Shown here: positions 38,201 to 46,638 of the stretch, piece after piece | How the letters are laid out: the number at the start of each line of letters is the position of its first letter | Numbering within the stretch: the first letter of the stretch is position 1 | NCBI RefSeq assembly: GCF_024172705.1 | Contig: NZ_CP092900.1 | Coordinates: forward strand, 372,001 to 436,000 | Direction of reading: 5' to 3' | Length of the DNA stretch: 64,000 bases | From: Candidatus Comchoanobacter bicostacola | GTDB taxonomy: Bacteria > Pseudomonadota > Gammaproteobacteria > Comchoanobacterales > Comchoanobacteraceae | The notes under the pieces: generated by a model | What the model saw: only the letters and a program-made list of their open reading frames with translations | What the model was told of the DNA's origin: nothing | The model's database searches: none | Position numbers and translations under genes: made by a program

Positions 38201-38968
38201 CTCTTTGATAGCAAGAACATGATCAATATTTATTTTTAATCTAATCTCGTCAGCTCCTATTCTATATCTCAAGGGCTCTATAAACTCTAAAGACGCACGA
38301 TTTCTATTTAGTACCTGTGAAAGTTTACATAGTACTTCTCTGTATTTTTTAGTTTGACCGGGTTTAAGATTTCTAAGGCTTTCGGCAATAGTTGCATAAT
38401 TTGTTGGCGATTGTGTTCTTTGTTTGGGAGAAGACTCTCGTTTTACTTTAGGAGAAGGGGTACGTGAGCCTCCTTCTGCAGCACCACCACCACCCCTGGC
38501 TACTTCAGAAACTTCTTTTAACGCCGCATAATCACATGTTTTTTCGTGAAGAGCTGTTACAAATGAACGCTCATCTGATGATAGCTTGCTTCGATCTTTG
38601 CCAGGTTTTTCTACATAGTCAATCAAGCTTGTGGCAAGCGCTACAGCAGGACGAAAGTGTTTTGCATGTTCATTTATATCATGATGCCTTCTTGCGCCTT
38701 TAACAACATAGGAACGAACCGGTATACAAATGTTTTTATATTTAACAATACAAATACGATTTTCTCCTTTCACTGGATATTGTGTAGAGTTAATCTTGAA
38801 AATAGAGCATGTCCTGATATCCTTGTGTAAGTCATACAGGTTTGACATTGAAGATAAGTCAAGAGGCTGCTCATCTACTTGATCAAATGTGCATGGTGTT
38901 TCATGAAAGCTGGCAAAAATTTTAATACTTGTGCCTGAGAGTGTAGTTTTTTGATTTAATGTAGACAT
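35213..38968 (-). CDS. Giant ankyrin-like protein A, 1251 residues (tandem paralog)
   Basis: Not recognised as a named family. Residues 1-150 form a conserved N-terminal domain (CTFDQVDEQPLDL, SIFKINSTQYPVKGENRICI, HFRPAVALATSLI). It is followed by a Gly/Ala-rich stretch, a TPSPK/SSPKQ linker near residues 170-190, and a long helical region. Ankyrin-like units sit near residues 712 (GENILHIAVYQQNFWLVSVI), 1093 (GQSILQLAIKH) and 1136 (GNTLLMLAVIHKNIEMIKHI). No signal peptide or membrane helix is seen. The same plan is found in the upstream gene. Ankyrin proteins in intracellular bacteria are often secreted effectors; that role is inference. Confidence 0.75.
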   Translation of the reverse strand: MSTLNQKTTLSGTSIKIFASFHETPCTFDQVDEQPLDLSSMSNLYDLHKDIRTCSIFKINSTQYPVKGENRICIVKYKNICIPVRSYVVKGARRHHDINEHAKHFRPAVALATSLIDYVEKPGKDRSKLSSDERSFVTALHEKTCDYAALKEVSEVARGGGGAAEGGSRTPSPKVKRESSPKQRTQSPTNYATIAESLRNLKPGQTKKYREVLCKLSQVLNRNRASLEFIEPLRYRIGADEIRLKINIDHVLAIKESLLSDEYNPTFYAALCMSLPKEDLIPQLIERPSLFLAYLSQASDLDPFVTPDVTQSLWACANIEHKAIMIQRALASNKAVLLEGFSREINTNLELISRVIAHITPVQHAQFKLISNNLTPEALKLHKAFLKKNRSLLNLESKRVLIEEELLSPEAEKPTAETSLLRAPAPSIKELIDIETLTDLEITQLIDQGELKPDTRVKPIKRSALANLITHGHISSIQALLPKYKYSAPMLVTVLNEVINKAKLSVLTKLGCEALIKYDAEFDICCEKSFNPTLFLQHAFELSPQQISTFCDEHPEHMIQIYTHAKQYADIAQLVSVEPQLITQTNPNDLDKIIYSLSGEQLEDVLDTPKFTEWFSQLSPGNFELFFEKLLSIHDLEAYIIIKLMQMTNSDTLAYLPHSKETVCTLLTKQQKNEVIEALIKDGSESKDKKSKAKKSKRVTLTPIQLTLQETNDKGENILHIAVYQQNFWLVSVICEHLCPELAPQLFNQRQVDGHTPFDLAVRSKKVYPTRAIGLRAIELGASSVPVIAARNFSKQLDTYLKKATFSGFASLYNFINKAGATDIFQMGLSSEQEWSIMTLFMSEDDSKSRILDHCIKSEGTKKLPEEMTRYQLLTNPFRDCILSLNKHYFTTEGLDISGLTYSCLQSLLCINIKDIVKLEDQKQKTLIERLIILCNIVLRNQLIANHMKLMIIKKTALILYKHPKHKQYMFARMVHSLSDDHCVQILDKIDSIHKIAETSFDDDYSRSAPTAVRTALDYLKEALTAMKDFTESLTDPITHFVETPEYWYLAMEYQKPLTLVKLMSWAEQISEDSGGFRPHATHLLTTINSQGQSILQLAIKHAASEVISEFIKYDKVYQEVAPDEALYKTQYSCGNTLLMLAVIHKNIEMIKHIASLELTLDNTLTNRSGKTLQKLIAESSGVVQAVCTLLIVPEVKEVKSTDAEDGSSQIRPTRTQSCPCPSIFTRKPPRSALAPLNRAMSHENGNLNLN

Positions 38969-39354
38969 ATTTGTTATTGTTTTTCCATAAGTTTTGCATG
39001 TTTATTATTGTTTGTCAATACTTTATGGGTAGGAGTCTATTTTGGGCGGTGTTTTAGGAGATTAATTTAGGTTTTTGATACTAAATTATAATGAATGTTC
39101 TGAAGTTGGTTTGCTGATGATCTATGCCATTAAGCAATTAATAAGATTGGATCCTGTGGAGTATGTAAAAGTAGCCCCAGTGTTTAAGAGATGCGTTATG
39201 CTTTTCAGGTTATCGATTTGGGTGCTGTTTCTAGAGAAATACTGTTATGGACTCATGGGACTATGTCACCTAGAGTGCCCTATTTAGATAGGAGTGATCT
39301 GCTCTAGGCTATCAATAGTAGTCCTTATGAAACTAAAAAAATATTAATTCAAGT
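38969..39354. other. Intergenic region between the ankyrin-like genes, with a possible gene remnant
   Basis: AT-rich 386 bases. On the plus strand at 39191-39307 a 38-codon frame reads MRYAFQVIDLGAVSREIL and ends LDRSDLL. The FxVxDLGxV then PRVPY pattern is faintly like the N-terminus of a PLP-dependent ornithine/arginine decarboxylase; it lacks the rest of such a gene. At 39343-39359 the DNA matches the 3' end of gene A in 16 of 17 bases. No other structure is seen. Confidence 0.3.
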
Positions 39355-42300
39355 CTAGAGACTCTTTCCGGCTGCTTTCCTGTCTGGGTGCGCTTGTTGC
39401 TTCACCACTTCTTGTGGCATAGCGTCTTCTCCAAATAAAGATAAGCTTTGTGTTCGGACAGGTTTAAGCATGAAAATATGTGGCTGATATTTTTTAAATA
39501 ACGCTTGAATAGTTGGATTTGCTTGTTCTACTAGATCAGAAAGTCTTTTGCTTTGCTTGTTAACTTTTAAATTGTTTAATGCGGATGGTTTAACTAGGTA
39601 CTCTACTAATTCAGAGCAGTTATATTGTACCGCTTGCATAAGAAGGGTGTTCCCATCCATGCTTTGATTATCATTAATAGGGCCAATCATTTCTTGATCA
39701 CTTAGTGGTTCAAGTGATATGAACCAGTGAATGATCTGGGGGTCATCTTGTTGCTGAATTGCGCGACTGATTATGCCCAATTTATCAGTACATTCTCGCA
39801 ACATTATTCGACATGCAATATCTTCACGTTCATTGCATACAAAGCAGTTTAAAATCACAACCATAAGATCAGTCTTATTTTTAGCAAAAGCAGATAAACA
39901 AAATGACATAATTTGTTCAAGCGGGATTGCTTTTAAGATGATTCTACTGTCAATCGCTACGATAGATTCGATTACTTTAAGAGAAATATCTTCACTCAAT
40001 TCTTCAAGTAGTAAAAGTAGGTAACCACTTGGGATATATTTGCAAAGATACCTAGTGTTATTTATAAAGTACTCTGCTAGTTCTTTGATAGTGGTATCGT
40101 GCGCAAAAGGGCATGTCCTTGGGTTGTTAAGAATGAGTTTGTTTAAATAGAGGTACCTTGTTGTCATTTTGGTTAAATAGGCACTAACTCTATCAGCGGG
40201 TGTAGCTTTATCTATACCGATTTTTTTATGCTGAATGTCGTATATGTATTGTCTTGCAAATGTATATAGTGCAGGAAAATTAATGATTGAATCATCAAAG
40301 TATGTGGCGGGTAGATTTACTAATTCTGCTTCTAGGTACTCAAATGGATTGGCTATGAGCACATACTGTGTTTGTTTTATTAAGTTAAGAGACTGTCCCA
40401 AACTTATACCTCTTAATATAATTGCACGTTTCCTACTATCTAGATTTAAACCATGAGCTAGCATGTCGTCAATCAATTCTGGTTGAACAGTGTCCACTAT
40501 GTTTCTAATTTTTTCATTTTTAGGTCCAATGGCCTTTTCTAGTAGAGCAATTAATATAATATGCCGTGTCAATTCTGGGTTTTCTTTATACAATGAGAGT
40601 GCTAACTCGATTGCTTCTGTGCTGAAATCCTCAGAGCTGAATGTAATGTGTGCATGAATAGCATCTAAATTGGCATCAGTAATAGCTTTCGTAATTGATT
40701 TTGCTGGTATTTTGCTGCTTTTTCTTGCTAGGAATAATAGTTTATACTCATTTTGGGCCATAAGAAAAGTCATGTGGCTATGATCTAGATCTAATTCAAT
40801 TGCAATACAGTAAGGGGTCTTTTGATCAATGTTTTTTTGCCTACAAAGTGTAGCAAATAATTTTGGGTTATTGCTGAGGTCAAGTGCTAGGCCATAATCA
40901 CCAGTTAGTACTGCAATATGTAAAAGGTTTTCACCTCTGGAATTAGTAATTTCCCAAACATGAGGTATTTGAAGTTTTGTATTTTTTTCAATGCGGCTTA
41001 ATACTTTGCATACAATAGGCCCGTAAAAATTTTTTGCGATCAAGGTTAACCCATTTTCTTCTGAATAAGGCATTTCTATCTCTAGCACTTTATTGGCATA
41101 AATAGCTACTTTCTCAATAGCCGCTGCAATCTCATCGGATTTAGCTGAGGGTAGTCTTTTATACAACTCAGATAATATATTTATAAGGTTCTCAAATAAT
41201 TTTATATCAACTGCTGTGAACCAGGCTTGATAGCTTGCTGTCGACAATTTATGACGTGGAATAGTGCGTAAAAATGATGGTCCGAGTACATAGTCTGTTA
41301 ATAGTAGGATTTCGTTATAGTAGGCATAACCCAATAGTTCTATAAACTCATCTGGTGTGATTTGCCTTATTTGTTCAGGGTGCGATTTGATCGTTGTTAG
41401 AGCTCCTGTTTCATTACTACTTAACATGTGAATAGATAATGCGTAAGCTGGAAATTTTCTAATAAAAACGGCTGCCTGTTCGGTAGATATGATTGAGTTG
41501 AGATTAATGACTAGTTCAGGGTGAAAACCTTCAAGTTCACAGATAGAAAAGTGTGCATCTTGGGCAATAATTAAGTCAAGAGCATTTAGAGCTTCATCAC
41601 TGGGTCGCTGCTTTGAGGATTTTAATTTAAGGAGTTCTTTGAGTAACGCTTGAGGTGTGCAGAGCTGGGGCAGTGTTTGCGTAATGACCTCAATGGCTTG
41701 ATAGAAATTAGCATTAAAACATGCGGATAGTAATGATTGATTGCTAGTGAGCTTGGTGTCCTTGGTGATATGCCCGTTATTAACCATGCGTGCTACCGTT
41801 TGATCACCAAGGATATCAATTCTAAGCAAAGAGCTTTTTTTCTGATCAGCTGGTAACAGAAATATCTTTTTATCACGATACTGTTGATGGTCGGCATGAG
41901 GGATCAGGGATCTATTTTTTTGGAGGTAGAGTGTATGTAGTGCTAGAGCCCCTTCAGTAGTTATCTCACTCATAGAGTATAAGATTTTATATTGATCATA
42001 ACGAGTAATTGTAGATAGGACATTAGCTATTAAGTCTACACAGGTGCTTAGATCATCCGCAACTAGTTTAAGGCAATCTAGCTGCTTTTTTTCTAGAGCG
42101 TTAACGGCAAGTGATGTTTTCTGATCATTGTTTGAAACGCCCCAGAGTAATGCAAAAACATCGGGTATAAAGAGTGGAAATTCCTGTACCTGAGTATATT
42201 CTATGAACAGCTGGGGTAGTAATTTAATTTCCGCTACCAGCAGGTCTTTAGGCAAGCTCATGCATAGTGCAGCATAAAAGACATGATGTTTTGGGTCAGA

Positions 42301-43053
42301 TATTAGTATATCTCTAGCAGCTGCCAACTGCTGTGATCTTACTTTTAATTTAATTTCATTCGACCCTATCCTGTATTGGTATTGAGATATGTACGCTATA
42401 GTCGCACCATTTCTCTCAATTAAGGTGCTTAGTTTGTGTAGTTCTTCAGTTTGATCGGTTAATGATGCGAGGGTTTGAGCAATTGATGTGTAGCTGGGAG
42501 GTGATGGTGTTCTTTTTTGTTTGGGTGAAGGTGTGTTACTATTGGATAAAGTGACAGGTTCGGTAGCAGCAGAAGCAGCACCACCGCCGCATGCATTGAG
42601 TTCACCTTCTAGCTCACTCTCACTGACCATCTTCTTAAGTGATGTTATGAACAAATGGTCATCTGAAATTAGCTTGCTCTGTTCTGCAGTTGGCTTTTCA
42701 AGCTCTTTAATTAAACTGATAGCATGAGTCACTGCTGGTTTAAAATGTCTGGTGTGTGCCTCTATCTTATGCTCTCTGCTAGAAGCAACATAAGAACAAA
42801 CTGGTATATAGATTTCTCTATATTTAATGACACAAATACGGTTTTGTTGTCCAGGAAGCGGGTAGTGTGAGGAATTAATTTTGAAAACAGATATGTTTCT
42901 GAGACCTTGATATAGCTCACGCATTTGTATGACAGGTGTGAAGTTCGAACTGTGATTATTTATTTGATCGAATGTACACCCAGGAATGTGGTACTGAGAA
43001 AAAGTACTAAGATTGTTACCGAATAATGTTGTGTTTGGTGTCATTGAGTGCAT
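39355..43053 (-). CDS. Giant ankyrin-like protein B, 1232 residues (tandem paralog)
   Basis: Paralog of the downstream gene: CTFDQINNHSSNF, SVFKINSSHYPLPGQQNRIC, HFKPAVTHAISLI, the NTPSPKQKRTPSPPSYTSIA linker, YRIGSNEIKLKV and AFYAALCMSLPK-like segments all have direct counterparts there. Ankyrin-like units occur near residues 700 (GENLLHIAVLTGDYGLALDL) and 1130 (GNTLLMQAVQYNCSELVEYL). The start at 43053 is chosen because its first 12 residues align without a gap to protein A; an in-frame ATG at 43116 lies further out. No export signal is visible. Confidence 0.73.
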   Translation of the reverse strand: MHSMTPNTTLFGNNLSTFSQYHIPGCTFDQINNHSSNFTPVIQMRELYQGLRNISVFKINSSHYPLPGQQNRICVIKYREIYIPVCSYVASSREHKIEAHTRHFKPAVTHAISLIKELEKPTAEQSKLISDDHLFITSLKKMVSESELEGELNACGGGAASAATEPVTLSNSNTPSPKQKRTPSPPSYTSIAQTLASLTDQTEELHKLSTLIERNGATIAYISQYQYRIGSNEIKLKVRSQQLAAARDILISDPKHHVFYAALCMSLPKDLLVAEIKLLPQLFIEYTQVQEFPLFIPDVFALLWGVSNNDQKTSLAVNALEKKQLDCLKLVADDLSTCVDLIANVLSTITRYDQYKILYSMSEITTEGALALHTLYLQKNRSLIPHADHQQYRDKKIFLLPADQKKSSLLRIDILGDQTVARMVNNGHITKDTKLTSNQSLLSACFNANFYQAIEVITQTLPQLCTPQALLKELLKLKSSKQRPSDEALNALDLIIAQDAHFSICELEGFHPELVINLNSIISTEQAAVFIRKFPAYALSIHMLSSNETGALTTIKSHPEQIRQITPDEFIELLGYAYYNEILLLTDYVLGPSFLRTIPRHKLSTASYQAWFTAVDIKLFENLINILSELYKRLPSAKSDEIAAAIEKVAIYANKVLEIEMPYSEENGLTLIAKNFYGPIVCKVLSRIEKNTKLQIPHVWEITNSRGENLLHIAVLTGDYGLALDLSNNPKLFATLCRQKNIDQKTPYCIAIELDLDHSHMTFLMAQNEYKLLFLARKSSKIPAKSITKAITDANLDAIHAHITFSSEDFSTEAIELALSLYKENPELTRHIILIALLEKAIGPKNEKIRNIVDTVQPELIDDMLAHGLNLDSRKRAIILRGISLGQSLNLIKQTQYVLIANPFEYLEAELVNLPATYFDDSIINFPALYTFARQYIYDIQHKKIGIDKATPADRVSAYLTKMTTRYLYLNKLILNNPRTCPFAHDTTIKELAEYFINNTRYLCKYIPSGYLLLLLEELSEDISLKVIESIVAIDSRIILKAIPLEQIMSFCLSAFAKNKTDLMVVILNCFVCNEREDIACRIMLRECTDKLGIISRAIQQQDDPQIIHWFISLEPLSDQEMIGPINDNQSMDGNTLLMQAVQYNCSELVEYLVKPSALNNLKVNKQSKRLSDLVEQANPTIQALFKKYQPHIFMLKPVRTQSLSLFGEDAMPQEVVKQQAHPDRKAAGKSL

Positions 43054-43644
43054 ATTAATATTATTTTTTTTACTAATTATTGAGCTGAGGTTATAATATT
43101 GTAATTTGAAAGTCAAAAATATTATGGTTAATTTTTTTAAAGGTAGTAGGGGATAGTTTATTTATTTTAATTAGATTAATATTAGCTAGGAATGTACAGT
43201 GACCCTTCCTAGCTTTGGTTTGTAATTGGGTTTAATAGTGTATTATAAATTCACTTATAGGATATGAAAAAATAATTTACAATACGGTAGGGTTTAAATA
43301 TGAAAAGAAAATATAGTCATTACTCAAACAGGAAAAATAAAGCAGCTTAGATTAGGAAGCCAGTGGCCAGTATTTACAGTCACTTGATGCTGCGCATGCT
43401 TTGTTTACTTTATGGCTTGGAATAGAAAGTGATATTATAAATGGTGTACAGTTTGAATCTTGCGCGCCGACCTTAGGGTTAAAGCAATGAAGGATTGTTT
43501 TTTAAATTTCTTAGAGAGCGACTTCTGGTTCTGCTTGCTATTGGCCCGTAGTTTGTATGGAGTTGTGTTGGCCTAAACTCAAATCTTGGGGCTGATCTTA
43601 ATACATTTCACCTCTGATGATGATTTTTATTTAGCGGAGTCTAT
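43054..43644. other. Gene-free region upstream of ankyrin-like gene B
   Basis: About 590 bases, the largest gap in the window, with stops in every frame; the longest readable pieces, for example from 43300, are under 25 codons. It may be decayed coding sequence. No tRNA, terminator or repeat is visible. The promoter of gene B is expected near the low end but no clear -35/-10 pair stands out. Confidence 0.5.
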
Positions 43645-44187
43645 TCACTCAGTGGGCTTTCTTAGATAATGAAGTGATATTTCAGGGGTTAGTTTGTCTT
43701 TATGATGATTAAAATGCTTTAAAAGATCTTGAGCATTATATGTGATATAGTCAACACTTGGGTGCTCTAGATTGCCAAAGGCTGGTGTTTTAATGTTGGG
43801 TAGGTCTATAGTTATTGCAGGATGAGCTTTGTTTTGAGTCACTGCTTGTTGATAGACTTGTCCTTTTCTAGCTTCTAGAACAATACGATAATCATCATTT
43901 TCTGGGACTTTGTCTTGAATGATCTCGAATGCAGAGAGGCTGTAAACAGAGCAGTTGGTAGCTGCATGTACACCTTGAGTAAAAGCGGCTGCAGATCGAA
44001 TGCCTGAATAGCGCCCTGGACCAGAACAGATAATAATGGCCTCAATTTTTGTATAATCAAGATCTGAGAGCATGTCTGAAAGGGTTGTTTGTACATCCTC
44101 CCATTCGTGGGTAATTAACTCTCTACTATTACCTTGGCTTATGGCAATGCTGTATGTCATTTGACTGGTATCAATAGCTATAATCAT
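43645..44187 (-). CDS. tsaB: TsaB, tRNA threonylcarbamoyladenosine biosynthesis partner
   Basis: A 180-residue ASKHA-fold protein that supports TsaD. MIIAIDTSQMTYSIAI opens the fold, and SGPGRYSGIRSAAAFTQGVH is the family signature. It lacks the HxxxH metal site of TsaD, as TsaB does. It is shorter than E. coli TsaB (231) because the C-terminal part is reduced. It is last in the yciB, bolA-like, tsaB run. Confidence 0.93.
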   Translation of the reverse strand: MIIAIDTSQMTYSIAISQGNSRELITHEWEDVQTTLSDMLSDLDYTKIEAIIICSGPGRYSGIRSAAAFTQGVHAATNCSVYSLSAFEIIQDKVPENDDYRIVLEARKGQVYQQAVTQNKAHPAITIDLPNIKTPAFGNLEHPSVDYITYNAQDLLKHFNHHKDKLTPEISLHYLRKPTE

Positions 44188-44189
44188 GT

Positions 44190-44432
44190 TTATATGTTGT
44201 TTATTTTAATGGACAATGCATGAATAGGCATCAGGTTAAATGCAATTTGTTTAATTTGACGGTGAATGCTGATTCGGTGGATAGGACCTGACATCGTGAT
44301 GATGATTTTTAGATAAGCTTTATGTTCTTGAAAAGATTTGTGCTGTGTATGTAAAGCAGACTCATCTATAATTTGGGTATCTTGGACATTGGGTAGGTTA
44401 TTAATTTTAGTTTTAAGCTGGGTTATGTTCAT
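44190..44432 (-). CDS. BolA/IbaG-family protein
   Basis: An 80-residue protein with the BolA fold signature: HKAYLKIIITMSGPIHRISI, then HRQIKQIAFNLMPIHALSI (HR...L...IHALSI). BolA proteins bind monothiol glutaredoxins through a shared Fe-S cluster. The short length and DESALH beginning fit the IbaG/YrbA or BolA subgroups; which one is unclear. It overlaps yciB by 20 bases. Confidence 0.82.
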   Translation of the reverse strand: MNITQLKTKINNLPNVQDTQIIDESALHTQHKSFQEHKAYLKIIITMSGPIHRISIHRQIKQIAFNLMPIHALSIKINNI

Positions 44433-44952
44433 TGTCTTCTACGATGTATTGTTGTAGATGATAAGCAAGACCTACCATCATTGCAAAGATAAATAAAAAT
44501 GCGAAGGCTTTAAATTTTAGCCAATTGTCTTCGCCGAACTGATAGTAAATTGTGATGTTGGTTAGTGCAAGCATTGAGCTTAAAAAAGAGACGGTGATAT
44601 CGGCTTTAATCCATGGATAGTTATGGGTGTGCAGAGGAATGTTACTCACAAGCTTTTGGATGATGCTTTGTTTGGTATAGAGACGATATCCAGATACCAT
44701 GATTGGGATTAGGCAGTACATAACGGTTGCTTTCCAAGCTAGGAATACGGGATCTTTTTTGAATAGCGTGAGCCCACACATTAAAATTAAAAACCAGGTA
44801 TTGGCATGTTCGGTCATCTTTTTTTGCTGTCCCTGATAGAGTTCAGCTAAGTAGATAACAAGTGTTGTAAGTGCAAGTGATTGAGTCGCAACGATAATGT
44901 CATAATTCAAATAGAAGAAGACAAAAGATGCAAGCGGTATGAGCTGAGTCAT
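44413..44952 (-). CDS. yciB: Inner-membrane septation protein YciB
   Basis: A 179-residue membrane protein with about five helices, similar in size and pattern to E. coli YciB (179): PLASFVFFYLNYDIIVATQSL at the start, CGLTLFKKDPVFLAWKATVM in the middle and DNWLKFKAFAFLFIFAMMVG late. The family affects envelope and septum formation. The start at 44952 (MTQLIPLASF) is preferred over 44961. Confidence 0.9.
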   Translation of the reverse strand: MTQLIPLASFVFFYLNYDIIVATQSLALTTLVIYLAELYQGQQKKMTEHANTWFLILMCGLTLFKKDPVFLAWKATVMYCLIPIMVSGYRLYTKQSIIQKLVSNIPLHTHNYPWIKADITVSFLSSMLALTNITIYYQFGEDNWLKFKAFAFLFIFAMMVGLAYHLQQYIVEDNEHNPA

Positions 44953-45083
44953 GATAATCACTGTGTGAACTTGTATTATGTTACATGAAATAAGCGATTA
45001 GGTCTATTATATCTATGAAAATTTACAGCAATTCATCATAAAAGCTTGTATGATTCTAGGAATAATATTAATGAGGTCGTTAT

Positions 45084-45088
45084 GGAGG
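45084..45088 (+). promoter_or_regulatory. Ribosome binding site deciding the start of the alpha/beta hydrolase
   Basis: GGAGG ends 5 bases before the ATG at 45094. It rules out the in-frame ATG at 45082, of which the site itself would be part. Confidence 0.65.
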
Positions 45089-45093
45089 ATCAT

Positions 45094-45903
45094 ATGTCTG
45101 AACAGTCTATTTACTACACCTCAAGAGGGAAGAAGGTGCATGCTCTGCATTGGTCATTTGGACAGGAGGGGAGTATTATCTTTATTCATGGTGCGATAGC
45201 TAATGCTTACTGGTGGCGATGGGTTTCTATGGGACTCGGTCAAGGTCAACTCTATTCAGTTGACTTAAGTGGGCATGGTTTAAGTGAATGGGATGCACCA
45301 TACTTTTTGTCTCACCATGTTGAAAATGTACTTGATTTAATTACCAGTCAAGATTTAAAACCACCTTATTATTTAATAGGGCATAGTTATGGTGGGTTGG
45401 TGGCAATTGCTGCATTACATCAATTACAGCAAGCACAGGCAGTTATGGTAGACACCCCTATGTATTTGCTGAATGAAGCTTATCAATCGTCTAAGCGTCG
45501 GTATATGAAGCCTACCTATGCAACTTTAGACGAAGCCGTTTCTCGGTTTAGACCTTTACCTAACCAGCCGGTTACTAATGCTGAATACTTATCTTGGCTT
45601 GCACGGCATTCTGTTAAAAAAATACAAGGTGGGTATACTTGGCAATTTGATCCAGGTTTTCATCAGCGGGTTATCTCATTAGAAGATCAACAGTTAATCC
45701 ATCAGCTGTGTAAGGGTCAGTTCTATTGGTATGGTGAATATTCACCATTTGCTACAGAGCATGGCTTGTCGGTAGCTAGTGAAGCTGGAATGAATTTATC
45801 ATGCATTCCAGAGGCTTATCATGCTGTGCCCGTTGACAACCCCGATTATGTGGTTAAGCTAATAAGAAAGTTAATGAGTAGTCAACGGCTAAAAGAAAAT
45901 TGA
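45094..45903 (+). CDS. Alpha/beta hydrolase
   Basis: A 269-residue protein. IIFIHGAIANAYWWRWV is the oxyanion-side strand, VDLSGHGLSEW the next, GHSYGGL carries the nucleophile serine, and YHAVPVDNP holds the catalytic histidine. The sequence resembles esterases and haloperoxidase-like hydrolases, and the substrate is unknown. The gene begins a plus-strand run that continues into rluB and the ccm genes. Divergent from yciB. Confidence 0.9.
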   Translation: MSEQSIYYTSRGKKVHALHWSFGQEGSIIFIHGAIANAYWWRWVSMGLGQGQLYSVDLSGHGLSEWDAPYFLSHHVENVLDLITSQDLKPPYYLIGHSYGGLVAIAALHQLQQAQAVMVDTPMYLLNEAYQSSKRRYMKPTYATLDEAVSRFRPLPNQPVTNAEYLSWLARHSVKKIQGGYTWQFDPGFHQRVISLEDQQLIHQLCKGQFYWYGEYSPFATEHGLSVASEAGMNLSCIPEAYHAVPVDNPDYVVKLIRKLMSSQRLKEN

Positions 45904-45924
45904 GTTAAATATTGGAAAGATAAA

Positions 45925-46638
45925 GTGAAGATACATGTTTATATAGCTAAGAATCACCCAGTGTCTCGTCGTAAAGCTGAGCAAAGGGTTGAAGAAGGGC
46001 GCATCACTGTAGATGGGGTGGTCGCACATCGTGGGCAGGTGATTCAGGGAGATGAAGTTGTCAAGATGGATGATGAGGTGATTGCTGCTAAACAGGTTGA
46101 TCAGCGGTTGTTAATTTTGAATAAACCGGTTGGTTATGTGTCTAGCCATGTTGATCAGGGATCGGTGCCTTCGGTGATGCAGTTGCTGCCAAAGTTGAGT
46201 GAAGGTCGTTGGATGTTGGTGGGGAGATTGGATATTGCGACCTCTGGTTTATTACTGGTCAGTAATGATGGTCAGCTGGTACAAAAGCTAGCACACCCGT
46301 CATCAGGTTATGAGCGCATTTATATTGTTAGAGTCAGTGGGTTATTAACAGACGGAGAGATCAATAGGTTGAAAAAGGGATTGGAGTTTGAAGAAGGGCG
46401 CGTGGCTTTCAAGCATATTACACCGCTTAGAAAAAAGAGCTCAGGACGTAACCATTGGTATCGTGTTTCCTTATCTCAGGGAAGATATCGAATGATTAGA
46501 AGGATGTTCGCTGAACTTGATATGGAAGTTAGTCGATTAAAGCGGATTCAGTTTGGCCCGTTTATATTAGCTGATCGATTGAAAGAAGGTACTTTTGATG
46601 AGGTGGATCAACAGTGGTTAGCTCGTATATTGAAATAA
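45925..46638 (+). CDS. rluB: 23S rRNA pseudouridine synthase, RluB/RsuA family
   Basis: A 237-residue enzyme with an N-terminal S4 RNA-binding domain (SRRKAEQRVEEGRITVDGVV) and a catalytic domain with active-site Asp in GRLDIATSGLLLVS. LILNKPVGYVSS and YRMIRRMFAELDMEV complete the RsuA-type signature. The length fits RluB/RluE. It starts with GTG. The end overlaps the next gene by 25 bases. Confidence 0.92.
   Translation: MKIHVYIAKNHPVSRRKAEQRVEEGRITVDGVVAHRGQVIQGDEVVKMDDEVIAAKQVDQRLLILNKPVGYVSSHVDQGSVPSVMQLLPKLSEGRWMLVGRLDIATSGLLLVSNDGQLVQKLAHPSSGYERIYIVRVSGLLTDGEINRLKKGLEFEEGRVAFKHITPLRKKSSGRNHWYRVSLSQGRYRMIRRMFAELDMEVSRLKRIQFGPFILADRLKEGTFDEVDQQWLARILK

Noticed and set aside
39075-39287. 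A 70-codon ORF between the ankyrin-like genes
   Set aside because: No ribosome binding site or recognisable protein; another frame in the same stretch looks more protein-like.
43054-43644. A hidden gene in the longest gap
   Set aside because: Stops interrupt all frames within about 25 codons and no conserved motif is visible.
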